This document shows positions 52,476 through 59,679 of a DNA stretch of 59,787 bases, in pieces. Position 1 is the stretch's first letter. Each line of letters starts with the position of its first letter. This DNA comes from Desemzia sp045528445 (GTDB lineage Bacteria > Bacillota > Bacilli > Lactobacillales > Carnobacteriaceae). The position numbers and the translations under genes are program-made. The stretch lies in NCBI RefSeq assembly GCF_045528445.1, contig NZ_JBGQQU010000020.1, positions 1 to 59,787 of the forward strand. The letters run 5' to 3'. Below the pieces are notes generated by a model that was given only the letters and a program-made list of their open reading frames with translations, was not told the origin of the DNA and searched no databases.

Positions 52476-53081
52476 CTATTCTTTCACACTTTGGATAATC
52501 CAATATCCTTTATCTTTTGCAATGACTTCTGCATTGCCAAAAGTCTCGTTCATTTTTTCTTTCGCACTTGGAGCACCTTGTTTCTTTTGAATCACGATCA
52601 CTAAAGCTCCACCTGTCTTAAGGTAATCATAAGCTCCCGTCAGAATTTCATGAACCACTTGTTTTCCAGCTCGAATTGGCGGATTGCTGAAAATCCCGGC
52701 AAACTCAGTACCTTTTACATTTCCGTAAATATTGGACTGGTGTATATCCACATTCGTCACTTTGTTTTTAAGAGCATTTTGCTGAGCCAGCCCAATCGCT
52801 CGTTCGTTGACATCTACCATCTCTACCTTACGTTCGTTCTCTTCCTTAGCAAAGGATAATCCCATCGGACCATAGCCGCAGCCAAGATCTAATAAGTCAC
52901 CTTCAGGTAATTGGCTGAAATCAACTGTTTCAATTAATACACGCGAGCCGTAATCAACCGTCGCTTTAGAAAACACACCTGAATCTGTTAAAAAAGTAAA
53001 TTCGTGTCCGCGCAAAGTAAACTTCCATGAATCAATATTGCTTTTAGCATTTGGATTGCTAGTATAATAATGATCAGACAT
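52476..53081 (-). CDS. RsmC-like class I SAM-dependent methyltransferase
   Basis: The 201-residue protein has SAM motif LLDLGCGYGPMGLSF (about residues 60-74), an acidic VDVNERAIGLA loop and the amino-methyltransferase motif NPPIRAGK near 130-137. Family members methylate guanine N2 in 16S rRNA (RsmC, G1207) or related bases; this short single-domain form is common in Firmicutes. It lies between rplL and metQ as a separate gene. Exact target base is not certain. Confidence 0.85.
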   Translation of the reverse strand: MSDHYYTSNPNAKSNIDSWKFTLRGHEFTFLTDSGVFSKATVDYGSRVLIETVDFSQLPEGDLLDLGCGYGPMGLSFAKEENERKVEMVDVNERAIGLAQQNALKNKVTNVDIHQSNIYGNVKGTEFAGIFSNPPIRAGKQVVHEILTGAYDYLKTGGALVIVIQKKQGAPSAKEKMNETFGNAEVIAKDKGYWIIQSVKE

Positions 53082-53225
53082 ATTTCTTGATCTCCTTTAC
53101 TCGTATCTTCCTTCTTACAAATAGATACCTCTATTTTAACCTATTATATCCGGCTTGAGGGCTTTAGACAATCCGTTAAAGCCGCTTCTCTACATTAGGC
53201 AGCCTAAACCAGCCAATGTACACAA

Positions 53226-53264
53226 AGAAAAAAGGTGTGAATCGTTTCCGATTCACACCTTTTC
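53226..53264 (-). terminator. Terminator of rplJL
   Basis: AAAGGTGTGAATCG (53231-53244) and CGATTCACACCTTT (53249-53262) are perfect arms with a four-base loop; on the minus strand a run of six T follows. It lies about 40 bases after rplL. Confidence 0.9.
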
Positions 53265-53300
53265 GCTCGTTATAGAACTAAATGATCATTTAAAAAATGA

Positions 53301-53669
53301 TTATTTAACTTCTACAGAACCACCAGCAGCTTCAATAGCTTCTTTCAATGCTTCAGCATCTTCTTTAGAGATGTTTTCTTTGATTGCTTTAGGAGCTTCG
53401 TCAACTAATGCTTTAGCTTCTTTCAAGCCTAAGCCAGTAGCTTCACGAACTGCTTTGATAACTTTGATTTTAGCAGATCCAGCATCTGTTAATTCAACTG
53501 TAAATTCAGTTTGTTCTGCAGCAGCAGCTTCTCCAGCTCCACCAGCAGCAGCTACAGGAGCAGCAGCAGTTACGCCAAATTCTTCTTCAATTGCTTTTAC
53601 TAAGTCGTTTAATTCTAAGATTGTTGATTCTTTTAAGTCAGCAACAATTTGTTCAATGTTTAATGCCAT
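53301..53669 (-). CDS. rplL: 50S ribosomal protein L7/L12
   Basis: The 122-residue stalk protein has the N-terminal dimerisation segment MALNIEQIVADLKESTILEL, an Ala-rich hinge (APVAAAGGAGEAAAAE) and the factor-binding C-domain KIKVIKAVREATGLGLKEAK. It is present in several copies on L10 and recruits translational GTPases. It is last gene of rplJ-rplL. Confidence 0.98.
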   Translation of the reverse strand: MALNIEQIVADLKESTILELNDLVKAIEEEFGVTAAAPVAAAGGAGEAAAAEQTEFTVELTDAGSAKIKVIKAVREATGLGLKEAKALVDEAPKAIKENISKEDAEALKEAIEAAGGSVEVK

Positions 53670-53747
53670 TGTTAGTTCCTCCGTTTATAATGTTTTAGTT
53701 TTTTTATTAACTTGCTTGTTTGTTGATTGAAAGAATAGTGCTTTTAA

Positions 53748-54248
53748 TTAAGCAACTTCTTCTTTTTGTTCTGCAACAGCTTTGACTGCAAGTGCAGTAT
53801 TGCGGATTGGTGCTTGAAGTACAGATAGCAACATAGAAAGTAGACCATCGTGGTCTGGTAGTGTTGCAAGTGTGTTGATTTCTTCTACTGAAGAAACTTT
53901 ACCACTGATAACGCCACCTTTAATTTCTAAAGCTTCTGCTTCTTTAGCAAAATTAGCAATAATTTTGGCTGGTGCAACAACATCTTCGTTACTGAAAGCA
54001 ACGGCTGTAGGGCCTTTAAATACGTCATCCATTCCTTCAAGTCCAGCTGTACTAGCCGCACGAGATAAGATAGAGTTTTTAATAACGCGCATTTCAACTC
54101 CTGCTTCACGTAATTGTTTACGTAATTCAGTAACTTGTTCAACTGTTAATCCACGGTAATCAACTACGACTACTGCGGCAGCATCTTTGAATTTTGTTGT
54201 AGCTAAATCTACTAATTCTTGTTTTTTAGCGATTGCTGCTTCACTCAT
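53748..54248 (-). CDS. rplJ: 50S ribosomal protein L10
   Basis: The protein (166 residues from ATG 54248, MSEAAIAKKQELVDLATTKF; ATG 54254 is two codons earlier) has the rRNA-binding domain AVVVVDYRGLTVEQVTELRK and the C-terminal helix that binds L7/L12 dimers. It is preceded by an L10 leader RNA (54265-54445), to which the L10-L12 complex binds for feedback control in Bacilli. Confidence 0.96.
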   Translation of the reverse strand: MSEAAIAKKQELVDLATTKFKDAAAVVVVDYRGLTVEQVTELRKQLREAGVEMRVIKNSILSRAASTAGLEGMDDVFKGPTAVAFSNEDVVAPAKIIANFAKEAEALEIKGGVISGKVSSVEEINTLATLPDHDGLLSMLLSVLQAPIRNTALAVKAVAEQKEEVA

Positions 54249-54264
54249 TAACATTTCACCTCCT

Positions 54265-54445
54265 GATCAATTGGCGGGAATTTTTTATTTTGACTTTTTA
54301 AAAAAAATCCTAGACAAACAAAAAATCCCATGTCACCGTAGACATAGAGATTGTGTAGTGTATATTCACGACATATCATCCTCGGTAGGAAATTAAGGCA
54401 AATGCCACCTACTGTCTTCGGTAATAATTCAATTTATTCTTAACC
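54265..54445 (-). ncRNA. L10 leader RNA (autoregulatory)
   Basis: The minus strand shows the conserved core of the L10 leader: CCGAAGACAGTAGGTGGCAT, CTTAATTTCCTACCGAGG (54422-54379), which mimics the L10 site on 23S rRNA. Downstream GATTGTGTAG... and CTCTATGTCTACGGTGACAT precede a T-rich tract (AAATCCC then GGGATTTTTTG), consistent with the attenuator of the Bacilli type. It should reduce rplJL expression when free L10-L12 is in excess. Confidence 0.8.
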
Positions 54446-54451
54446 TAGATG

Positions 54452-54480
54452 ATTTTACCAATTCTAATCATCTAGGTCAA
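54452..54480 (-). promoter_or_regulatory. Promoter of rplJ-rplL overlapped by a palindrome
   Basis: On the minus strand -35 TTGACC (54480-54475), a 17-base spacer and -10 TAAAAT (54457-54452). The palindrome CCTAGATGATT/AATCATCTAGG runs from the -35 through the -10 box (54476-54444). It may be the terminator stem of rplKA, but no T-run follows, so an operator is also possible. Confidence 0.7.
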
Positions 54481-54496
54481 GAACTTTATGATTTTT

Positions 54497-55186
54497 TTAG
54501 AATGCTTGAGGGTTAACTTTAACCCCTGGGCCAAATGTTGATGTAATAGTGATGTTTTTAATGTAAACACCTTTAGCAGTTGAAGGCTTAGCTTTCAACA
54601 CTGTATCTTGGATAGTTCTAAAGTTTTCGATCAATTTATCAGCATCGAAAGATACTTTACCGATTGGAGCATGCAAATTACTTTGTTTGTCCACGCGGTA
54701 AGTTACTTTACCAGCTTTGATTTCGTTGATAGCTTTAGTTACATCCATTGTAACAGTTCCTGTTTTAGGGTTAGGCATTAAACCTTTAGGTCCTAAGACA
54801 CGTCCAAGACGTCCAACTTCACCCATCATGTCTGGAGTTGCTACAACAACGTCGAAGTCCATCCATCCACCATTGATTTTTTGAACAAGATCAGAATCAC
54901 CTACGTAATCTGCTCCTGCAGCTTCTGCTTCAGCAGCTTTAGGGCCTTTAGCAAAAACTAATACTCTTTGTGTTTTACCTGTTCCGTTTGGAAGAACAAC
55001 TGCTCCACGAATTTGTTGGTCAGCTTTCTTAGGGTCAACTCCAAGACGGTAAGCAACTTCTACAGTTGCATCGAAATTAGCGTAATCAATTTCTTTTACT
55101 AAAGCTACAGCTTCTTCAACTGAATATGCTTTTAAAGTATCTACTTTTTCCAAAGCAGCTAAGAATTTTTTACTCTTTTTAGCCAT
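54497..55186 (-). CDS. rplA: 50S ribosomal protein L1
   Basis: The 229-residue protein starts at ATG 55186 (MAKKSKKFLAALEKVDTLKA) after AAGGAGG. It has the L1 signature GLMPNPKTGTVTMDV and the domain II stretch ADYVGDSDLVQKINGGWMDF. L1 forms the mobile stalk that releases E-site tRNA and in some bacteria represses the rplKA operon. It follows rplK by about 100 bases. Confidence 0.97.
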   Translation of the reverse strand: MAKKSKKFLAALEKVDTLKAYSVEEAVALVKEIDYANFDATVEVAYRLGVDPKKADQQIRGAVVLPNGTGKTQRVLVFAKGPKAAEAEAAGADYVGDSDLVQKINGGWMDFDVVVATPDMMGEVGRLGRVLGPKGLMPNPKTGTVTMDVTKAINEIKAGKVTYRVDKQSNLHAPIGKVSFDADKLIENFRTIQDTVLKAKPSTAKGVYIKNITITSTFGPGVKVNPQAF

Positions 55187-55284
55187 GTTTTTTTCCTCCT
55201 TGATTGTGGTTATAACGGTTAAACCTCCCACTTATTCTCCGTAAAGCAAGCTTCACGAAGAGATACTGAGAAGCTTTAATCAGA

Positions 55285-55710
55285 TTAGTCTTCTACAACA
55301 AATCCCATGCTTCGTGCAGTACCTTCGACCATACGCATTGCAGCTTCAACAGATGCAGCGTTTAAGTCTTCTTGTTTAGTTTCAGCGATTTCTCTAACTT
55401 GCGCGCGAGAAACAGTTGCAACTTTTTTAGTATTTGGTTCACCAGAACCTGATTCAACACCTGCAGCTTTTTTCAATAAAATAGCAGCTGGTGGAGTTTT
55501 TGTAACAAATGTAAATGAACGGTCTTCATATACAGAGATTACAACAGGGATGATCATACCTGCTTGGTCAGCTGTGCGTGCATTGAATTCTTTACAGAAT
55601 CCCATGATATTCACTTGTGCTTGACCTAAAGCTGGACCTACGGGTGGAGCAGGACTTGCTTTACCTGCAGGAATTTGTAATTTTACGACATTAACAACTT
55701 TTTTAGCCAC
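55285..55710 (-). CDS. rplK: 50S ribosomal protein L11
   Basis: The 141-residue protein has the proline-containing N-domain (KLQIPAGKASPAPPVGPALG), the target region of thiopeptide antibiotics, and the C-domain RMVEGTARSMGFVVED. It lies at the GTPase-associated centre and is needed for RelA-type stringent response. It begins an operon with a perfect consensus promoter. Confidence 0.98.
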   Translation of the reverse strand: MAKKVVNVVKLQIPAGKASPAPPVGPALGQAQVNIMGFCKEFNARTADQAGMIIPVVISVYEDRSFTFVTKTPPAAILLKKAAGVESGSGEPNTKKVATVSRAQVREIAETKQEDLNAASVEAAMRMVEGTARSMGFVVED

Positions 55711-55801
55711 GAGACATTCCTCCTTGATTTAGTCCGGGTGTGGTTGAATGGGGTTAATATTTCCCCTCCCACTTTAAACATACGTCTAAACGTACCATGG
55801 A

Positions 55802-55830
55802 ATTATATTACACTTTCCAAATCTTGTCAA
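55802..55830 (-). promoter_or_regulatory. Promoter of rplK-rplA
   Basis: On the minus strand -35 TTGACA (55830-55825), a 17-base spacer and -10 TATAAT (55807-55802), a perfect consensus SigA promoter. Directly upstream lies a 25-base tandem duplication (55834-55881). Confidence 0.9.
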
Positions 55831-55833
55831 TAA

Positions 55834-55881
55834 GATTTAGAGAAATAACCCATCATATGATTTAGAGAAATAACCCATCAT
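55834..55881. repeat. 25-bp tandem duplication upstream of the rplK promoter
   Basis: GATTTAGAGAAATAACCCAT with CAT occurs at 55834-55856 and again exactly at 55859-55881, a 25-base period. On the minus strand it lies three bases upstream of the -35 box, the position of an UP element or activator site. Confidence 0.85.
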
Positions 55882-55965
55882 ACGCATGAAAAGTACTTTC
55901 TCCCAAAAATTAAGGTCTTCTTTTTAAAACGCTCTCTTAATAAGTAGGGGCGGCTCTATGGGGTG

Positions 55966-56030
55966 AAATTCCCTCCGGAATGGACGGGTTTGCTTGTGGA
56001 AAGCCATGGGACCGTCTGGAGCCTGTAGTC
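55966..56030. repeat. Decayed partial copy C of the large structured repeat
   Basis: GAAATTCCCTCCGG, GGGTTTGCTT and GTGGAAAGCCATGGGA resemble, in reverse orientation, the right arm of copies A and B (rc of 35403-35462). Inner hairpins and the other arm are not recognisable. The interval 56031-56308 beyond it shows no gene with a ribosome binding site; a plus-strand frame there runs antisense into the next gene and is not called. Confidence 0.55.
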
Positions 56031-56308
56031 TCCAAACTTTCAAGTTTCAAACGGAATCGGAATCTTATTTTTTATTTAAATTTTTTCATGCGTATGACGT
56101 GGAGAAATAAGTATTTCAAGACCGATTTATCGTTAGCATTTAGGAAAAGCTTTTTAAATGGCTTAAAAATACCTTTGTTTTGGGGCATCTCTGCAAAAGC
56201 AATCAGCGCAGCGGTATCGGATCAAGAAATAGTTATTGTTTTAATGCAGCTTTTCATTTTAACCATTCTTTTTTTGACTTTCGAGCCATTCATTAAACAG
56301 ACAAAACG

Positions 56309-56860
56309 CTATTCGCGTGATTGTTCTCGTTGTTTTCTGGCTTCAGTTCTGTATTTGACCGTCTGAGCTGGTTCTGATGAAGCCTCGCTCCATTCTTCCA
56401 CAATGTCTGGATCCGATACCTTTTTTTGTTTCCCAGTATAGTTACTGTTTTTAATTGGTTTAGCCTTTCGCTTCTTCTTTCTAACTAATCGAAAAGCGTT
56501 ATAAAAGATCCCTGCAATTACCGCATACACGGCAAAGAACACAACAAATCCCCAAAGCCCGGCAATAGCATCTGCAAATTCCATATTCCCGCTATTGGTA
56601 ACAGCTTGCTGGATTTCGATAGCAAATACAAATACTGTCATCACTACAAAAGTAAAGATAAACGAAAGGATCGTTGTACTGAATTTCAATTTTTGAATAA
56701 TTTTTGCTAAGACGAACACTGCTAAAAATGTTATTAATCCAATAAAACCGATCACCCAAAAATGCAATTCTTTATCTGACATGTCGATCCCTATTCCATA
56801 CATAAGGACATCGTGGATTCGATTCATCATTTCTGAAAGAATCAATATAATTTCTCTCAT
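56309..56860 (-). CDS. Unknown membrane protein
   Basis: The 183-residue protein has about four membrane helices: ELHFWVIGFIGLITFLAVF-like (32-52), TILSFIFTFVVMTVFVFAIE (63-82) and LWGFVVFFAVYAVIAGIFYN (102-121), preceded by an amphipathic start. A basic, then acidic/Ser-rich tail of about 60 residues (VRKKKRKAKPIK ... KQREQSRE) follows and is probably cytosolic. AGAGGTGAAGG precedes ATG 56860. I do not recognise the family. It is a single gene between rplK and the NRDE gene, transcribed divergently from the latter. Confidence 0.8.
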   Translation of the reverse strand: MREIILILSEMMNRIHDVLMYGIGIDMSDKELHFWVIGFIGLITFLAVFVLAKIIQKLKFSTTILSFIFTFVVMTVFVFAIEIQQAVTNSGNMEFADAIAGLWGFVVFFAVYAVIAGIFYNAFRLVRKKKRKAKPIKNSNYTGKQKKVSDPDIVEEWSEASSEPAQTVKYRTEARKQREQSRE

Positions 56861-57006
56861 TTACCTTCACCTCTTGAACTTAATTTCATTTAGTATAGCA
56901 CAAAACTTGTTTACGACATCGATTTTAAGCCAATACACTTTATACCCCTATTTTATCTCATTACTGTATACTGAAAGGACCAACCACTGAAACCGAGGAG
57001 GATATT

Positions 57007-57801
57007 ATGTGCAATATCGGCTTAAAATTCCATCAAAACGGCGCTTATAAATTTGTGTTTGCTGCTAACCGCGATGAAGCTTATCGCAGACCTACAAAAT
57101 CTGCTCACTTCTGGAAAGACCATCCCGAGTTATTAGCTGGTCAAGACGAACTCCAAAAAGGCACTTGGCTGGGGTTGACCAAACAGGGTAAATTCGCAGC
57201 CCTCACAAATTGTCGAAAAGTTTCTACTAGACAGACGTCTGAAGATCCGCAAGCTTTTTTGACTTCCAGAGGCACTTTAGTCAAAAACTTTTTAACCGGT
57301 GATCAAACAGCCGCTGAATATGCGGATGATTTAATCAATACTAGACATCAGTATGACGGCTATAATTTAATCTTCGGCAACATTCTTGAAGGTCAATTTC
57401 TTCATTATAATAATAGTGAAAATCAGCTAAATGAGTTAACGCCTGGCACACATGGTTTAAGCAATGCTACTCTAGATACTCCCTGGCCTAAAGTTGCCAC
57501 AGTTACCAGTAGAATAAAGCAACTAAGCGGCTCGAAAGAACAACTCACCGATCAATTATTCGCTTTGTTTTCAGACGAACAGACCGCTCCAAAAGAAGCA
57601 TTGCCGAAAACCGGTCTTCCTATTGAATTCGAAGAAGCTGCTTCTGCCATTTTTATTCGCACGAAAGAATACGGGACTATCGGCACTACCGTTATCTTAG
57701 TTGACCAAGAAAACCACGTTACTTTTGTAGAACGTCGTTTCAACGAAGAAAGACAAATAGAAGAAAATCTTTACAGCTTTTCTTTGAGTTCTGATACCTA
57801 A
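57007..57801 (+). CDS. NRDE-family protein (TANGO2-like)
   Basis: The 264-residue protein has the family hallmark AANRDEAYRRPT near residues 25-36 after the start MCNIGLKFHQ with Cys2, and further family blocks GTWLGLTKQGKFAALTNCRK, YDGYNLIFGNI and GTHGLSNATLDTPWPKV. NRDE/TANGO2 proteins are widespread; a role in heme handling or metabolism is proposed for eukaryotic members, and bacterial function is not settled. GAGGATATT precedes the ATG. It is a single-gene unit ending in a terminator. Confidence 0.9.
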   Translation: MCNIGLKFHQNGAYKFVFAANRDEAYRRPTKSAHFWKDHPELLAGQDELQKGTWLGLTKQGKFAALTNCRKVSTRQTSEDPQAFLTSRGTLVKNFLTGDQTAAEYADDLINTRHQYDGYNLIFGNILEGQFLHYNNSENQLNELTPGTHGLSNATLDTPWPKVATVTSRIKQLSGSKEQLTDQLFALFSDEQTAPKEALPKTGLPIEFEEAASAIFIRTKEYGTIGTTVILVDQENHVTFVERRFNEERQIEENLYSFSLSSDT

Positions 57802-57856
57802 GATTTTTTCTCAGAAGATAAAAAAGAGGAGCTGGGGAATAACTAGCTGAATTAGA

Positions 57857-57905
57857 AAACACCGTCAAATCTAGGAAGAAGGATCCTTGACTTGACGGTG
57901 TTTTT
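57857..57905 (+). terminator. Terminator of the NRDE gene
   Basis: AAACACCGTCAA and TTGACGGTGTTT form perfect 12-bp arms with an inner AGG/CCT pair and are followed by TT, about 55 bases after the stop codon. Confidence 0.85.
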
Positions 57906-57920
57906 AATTACTCAGATTTA

Positions 57921-58281
57921 TAAATTATTGGTTCTAAAACATTTGACGTTGGTAAGGAAAAAAATAAATCCTAAACCTTTAAAAAAATCATTCCTAGAAA
58001 TTTTTGGAGGAATATGGGGTTGCTTATAGCCATGAAAAAGGATGCAAAAAAAGGAAACACTGTGGACGTCCGCCCAAGTGTACCATGATTGCAAGCTGCT
58101 GAAGCAGCAACAATCATGGCAATTACTGAGCGTTAGGCTTTAGCCGTTACGCTTAGCTTGACGCTTGCAAGCCTTGAGACGCGTTTTTCGGCTCAAGGCG
58201 TTCCCATGGCTTTCATAAGCAACCCCGTAGACCGGAGAAAATTTCTTTACCAACGCTAGAAGATGAAGATCCAAATTATTA
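57921..58281. repeat. Large structured intergenic repeat, copy B
   Basis: This ~360-base element matches copy A (35067-35495) across the outer arms (GGAGGAATATGGGGTTGCTT on the left, CATAAGCAACCCC on the right), and in the inner hairpins ACACTGTGG/CCCAAGTGT, CCATGATTG...CAATCATGG with GCTGCTGAAGCAGC, CTGAGCGT...ACGCTTAG and GCCTTGAG/CTCAAGGC. Against copy A it lacks about 60 bases between the third and fourth hairpin. Several differences keep pairing (TTAGCGT/ACGCTAA versus TGAGCGT/ACGCTTA). It lies between the NRDE terminator and nusG. No protein-coding frame is credible. Confidence 0.8.
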
Positions 58282-58342
58282 TTAAAAAGTGACTTTTTCC
58301 CCAGTTCCTTCATTCCTTTTAAACAAGCTGCAGAAAGTTAAG

Positions 58343-58486
58343 CGCCTTATTCCACTCTCTATCTAAAACGAGTTGCGTAAGGCAGCTTACACGCCAATAA
58401 GTCCGGCACCAACAGTTAGGAACAACACCTAACTGTTGGTGGCGGGCTTATTTCCGGAAAGCCAAACGCCTTATTCCACTCTCTAT
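58343..58486. repeat. 20-bp direct repeats flanking a long hairpin at the nusG 3' end
   Basis: CGCCTTATTCCACTCTCTAT occurs exactly at 58343-58362 and 58467-58486; the second copy contains the nusG stop codon. Between them lies a hairpin with 13-bp perfect arms ACCAACAGTTAGG/CCTAACTGTTGGT (58408-58440) extended by AATAAG/CTTATT outside. The arrangement resembles an insertion with a target duplication, or a duplicated nusG end. Confidence 0.75.
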
Positions 58487-59031
58487 AGTTTGTCTACTTG
58501 ATCGAATTCTAATTCTGTACTTGTTTCACGTCCGAACATCTCAACGTTCACTTTTAATTTTGCTCTTTCTTCATCAATTGCTGTTACCTTACCAGTCATA
58601 CCATTGAAGGCTCCTTCAACAATCGTAACTGTTTCACCAACTTCAAAGTCAATTTCTTGATGACGTGTATTCATGCCCAAGCTGCGTAAAATAGATTTTA
58701 CTTCTTCCGGCAATAATGGAGCTGGCTTGCTTCCCGCACCGTGTGAACCAACAAAACCAGTTACACCTGGAGTGTTACGTACAACATACCAAGAGTCATC
58801 TGACATGATCATTTCTACCAATACATACCCAGGAAAGACTTTTTTCATTTTGATCTTTTCTTTCCCATTTTTTACTTCGTGTTCCTCTTCTTCAGGTACT
58901 ACCACTCTGTAAATGTGTTCTTCCATGTTCATGCTGTTTGCACGAGATTCAATGTTCTGTTTGACTTTGTTTTCATAGCCAGAATACGTATGCAGCACAT
59001 ACCATTGTTTTTCAAGTTCCAATTCTTCCAT
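58483..59031 (-). CDS. nusG: Transcription termination/antitermination factor NusG
   Basis: The 182-residue protein starts at ATG 59031 (MEELELEKQWYVLHTYSGYE) after AAGGAG, has the NGN domain with KVFPGYVLVEMIMSDDSWYV and NTPGVTGFVG, and the C-terminal KOW domain VGETVTIVEGAFNGMTGKV. NusG binds polymerase and, through S10, couples transcription with translation. A terminator-like hairpin and a TATAAT box (59067-59062) upstream suggest partly separate expression from secE. Confidence 0.97.
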   Translation of the reverse strand: MEELELEKQWYVLHTYSGYENKVKQNIESRANSMNMEEHIYRVVVPEEEEHEVKNGKEKIKMKKVFPGYVLVEMIMSDDSWYVVRNTPGVTGFVGSHGAGSKPAPLLPEEVKSILRSLGMNTRHQEIDFEVGETVTIVEGAFNGMTGKVTAIDEERAKLKVNVEMFGRETSTELEFDQVDKL

Positions 59032-59091
59032 TATTAACACTCCTTGTATAGGTTATAATTCATTATACTCGCATCGTTTAATTTAAACACA

Positions 59092-59124
59092 CAAAAAAAC
59101 CTTCTCCATCATATAAGGAAGGTT
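59092..59124 (-). terminator. Terminator between secE and nusG
   Basis: On the minus strand AACCTTC pairs with GAAGGTT around a 13-base loop and is followed by seven T. TATAAT at 59067-59062 then provides a -10 box for nusG, with no strong -35. Confidence 0.65.
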
Positions 59125-59200
59125 CTGCGTGATGATTTATTGCACTCAGTATACCATTAGTCAAGCATTTGTGCTAGTCATATGGCAACAATATTGTTTT

Positions 59201-59380
59201 TTAGATGAACAAATCTAGTAAAGATGTGATTGCAAAATCAACTACAAAGAAGAAAATTGCAAACAGGATGACTACTCCAAAGACAGTAACCGTATATTTT
59301 CTCAGTTCTTTTCCTGTTGGCCAAGTCACTTGGCGCACTTCTTGACGAACACCGCCAAAAAAGTTTTTTACTTTTCCCAC
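59201..59380 (-). CDS. secE: Preprotein translocase subunit SecE
   Basis: A 59-residue gene read directly from the minus strand, starting at GTG 59380 ((M)GKVKNFFGGVRQEVRQVTWP) after GGAGGG. The amphipathic helix with QVTWPTGKELRKYT and the single membrane helix VFGVVILFAIFFFVVDFAI are the full short Gram-positive SecE. It clamps SecY in the membrane. It lies between rpmG and nusG as expected. Confidence 0.93.
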   Translation of the reverse strand: MGKVKNFFGGVRQEVRQVTWPTGKELRKYTVTVFGVVILFAIFFFVVDFAITSLLDLFI

Positions 59381-59411
59381 TACATTCCCTCCAGACTATG
59401 TGTAGACTCTA

Positions 59412-59564
59412 TTATTTAGTTTCACGATGCATAGTATGTTTATTGCAATATTTACAGAATTTTTTGATTTCTAACCGTTCAGATCTTGCTGTTTCACCTG
59501 CGCGGGCTGTATAGTTACGCGAGCCGCAAACAGTGCATGCTAAAGCTGTTTTTTTCGCACTCAA
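59412..59564 (-). CDS. rpmG: 50S ribosomal protein L33 (zinc form)
   Basis: A 50-residue gene read from the minus strand from TTG 59564 (MSAKKTALACTVCGSRNYTA) after TAGGTG. Two C-x2-C pairs (CTVC, CKYC) show the zinc-binding form, and the tail NKHTMHRETK is typical. It lies 31 bases upstream of secE, the common rpmG-secE-nusG arrangement of Bacilli. Confidence 0.9.
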   Translation of the reverse strand: MSAKKTALACTVCGSRNYTARAGETARSERLEIKKFCKYCNKHTMHRETK

Positions 59565-59679
59565 TTTTTTCACCTATTCTTTCTTAAAAACTAAGGTATC
59601 GGTCACAATTTACCATTACTTCCCTTTGCTGTCAAGCTGTTTTCAACCTGCAAGAAGGTAGTATCGTTCGAACGTGATA

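Noticed and set aside
55980..56366. 128-codon plus-strand frame with a hydrophobic stretch
   Set aside because: It begins in repeat copy C, lacks a ribosome binding site at any start, and runs antisense into the 3' end of the better supported membrane protein gene.
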